Made by a program: the position numbers and the translations under genes. Shown here piece by piece: positions 63,903-64,000 of a stretch of 64,000 nt of DNA. Origin of the DNA: an uncultured Bacteroidia bacterium (GTDB lineage Bacteria > Bacteroidota > Bacteroidia > Bacteroidales > UBA932). The stretch is from assembly GCA_902779765.1 (NCBI GenBank), contig CACZCQ010000015.1, positions 1-64,000 on the forward strand. The letters run 5' to 3'. The stretch's first letter is position 1; each line of letters begins with the position of its first letter. A model generated the notes under the pieces. That model saw only the letters and a list, made by a program, of their open reading frames with translations, did no database searches and had not been told where the DNA came from.

Positions 63903-64000
63903 TCAATAAACTCCTGAGCCGATCATTTCGCCGTCGGGTGAATACCAGGCGGCGAACTGGCCGGATGAGATTCCGCGCTGGGGGGCGTCGAACAGGATGA
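63903..64000 (-). CDS. mnmA: tRNA 2-thiouridylase MnmA, C-terminal fragment cut by window edge
   Basis: Reading the minus strand from the window edge gives ILFDAPQRGISSGQFAAWYS, then PDGEMIGSGVY and a TGA at 63903-63905. The GISSGQFAAWY segment and the terminal G-G/S-G-V-I/Y pattern match the end of MnmA, which thiolates the wobble uridine of tRNA-Lys, Glu and Gln. Only the last 32 codons are present, so the call rests on this short signature. Confidence 0.75.
   Translation of the reverse strand, partial: ILFDAPQRGISSGQFAAWYSPDGEMIGSGVY

Overview
The window reads as a chromosomal segment of a Bacteroidales bacterium, probably a gut-type lineage of fairly high GC content. Four things point there. 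Promoters carry the Bacteroidetes -7 element TAnnTTTG and Shine-Dalgarno sequences are mostly absent. Enzymes typical of the phylum are present: an S46 dipeptidyl peptidase, DPP4, a type-2 PyrF, a PG_1098-type methyltransferase and a DUF4838 lipoprotein. An alpha-oxoamine synthase and short-chain reductase pair of the sphingolipid/sulfonolipid type is present. The tmRNA tag ends in YALAA. Arginine AGG codons are common throughout. No phage, integrative element, insertion sequence, CRISPR array, rRNA or tRNA gene was found; the region is mostly densely packed housekeeping DNA.

Layout. 1-506: palindromic repeats and no gene. 507-5183: an exported GH43 enzyme convergent with the leftward operon ftsE-nth-gpmA-aminotransferase. 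5274-10087: a large periplasmic TPR protein and an outer-membrane barrel. 10154-16326: gyrB followed by an alpha-oxoamine synthase, a short-chain reductase and a 7TM-HD (PgpH-type) phosphodiesterase. 16334-19555: tig-clpP-clpX. 19567-24211: a leftward aspartate-to-homocysteine operon (metY-metX-thrA in transcription order), divergent from an Lrp/AsnC regulator. 24904-28079: a GH43 lipoprotein and a DPP11-like peptidase. 28081-31064: GNAT, pyrF, M20 peptidase and DUF4298. 31163-34981: an EEP-family lipoprotein, then an exported beta-helix glycosidase and a GH13 amylase lipoprotein. 35022-35550: a second copy of the palindromic repeat, a terminator and tmRNA. 35622-40687: tcdA, an HsdR-N-like nuclease domain, a tRNA nucleotidyltransferase, xerC/D, hpf and holA. 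40753-43051: a NatAB-like ABC exporter. 43056-46780: a broken 5'-nucleotidase C-terminal gene, its metallophosphatase partner and a GH2 glycosidase. 46761-49644: LolC/E-like permease and glnS. 49751-53686: yicC, rmuC and a CBM9-like/DUF4838 lipoprotein. 53731-57525: a HAMP membrane protein, trkH and a RecD-like helicase. 57529-62188: DPP4, a secreted protein with a degenerate metallopeptidase motif and a methyltransferase. 62226-63899: phosphoglucomutase. 63903-64000: the C-terminus of mnmA.

The strongest unexplained signals are: (1) a dispersed three-hairpin element, in two tandem units at the left edge and one inverted copy beside tmRNA, whose stems are conserved while loops, and one whole hairpin sequence, vary; (2) several -7 boxes placed only 5-7 nt before the ATG, predicting leaderless mRNAs; (3) a terminator whose left arm starts inside the gyrB promoter; (4) an output-less HAMP sensor encoded directly ahead of trkH with no trkA nearby; (5) a 5'-nucleotidase half-gene broken by an apparent deletion and frameshift. 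No single obviously new defence or mobile system was seen.
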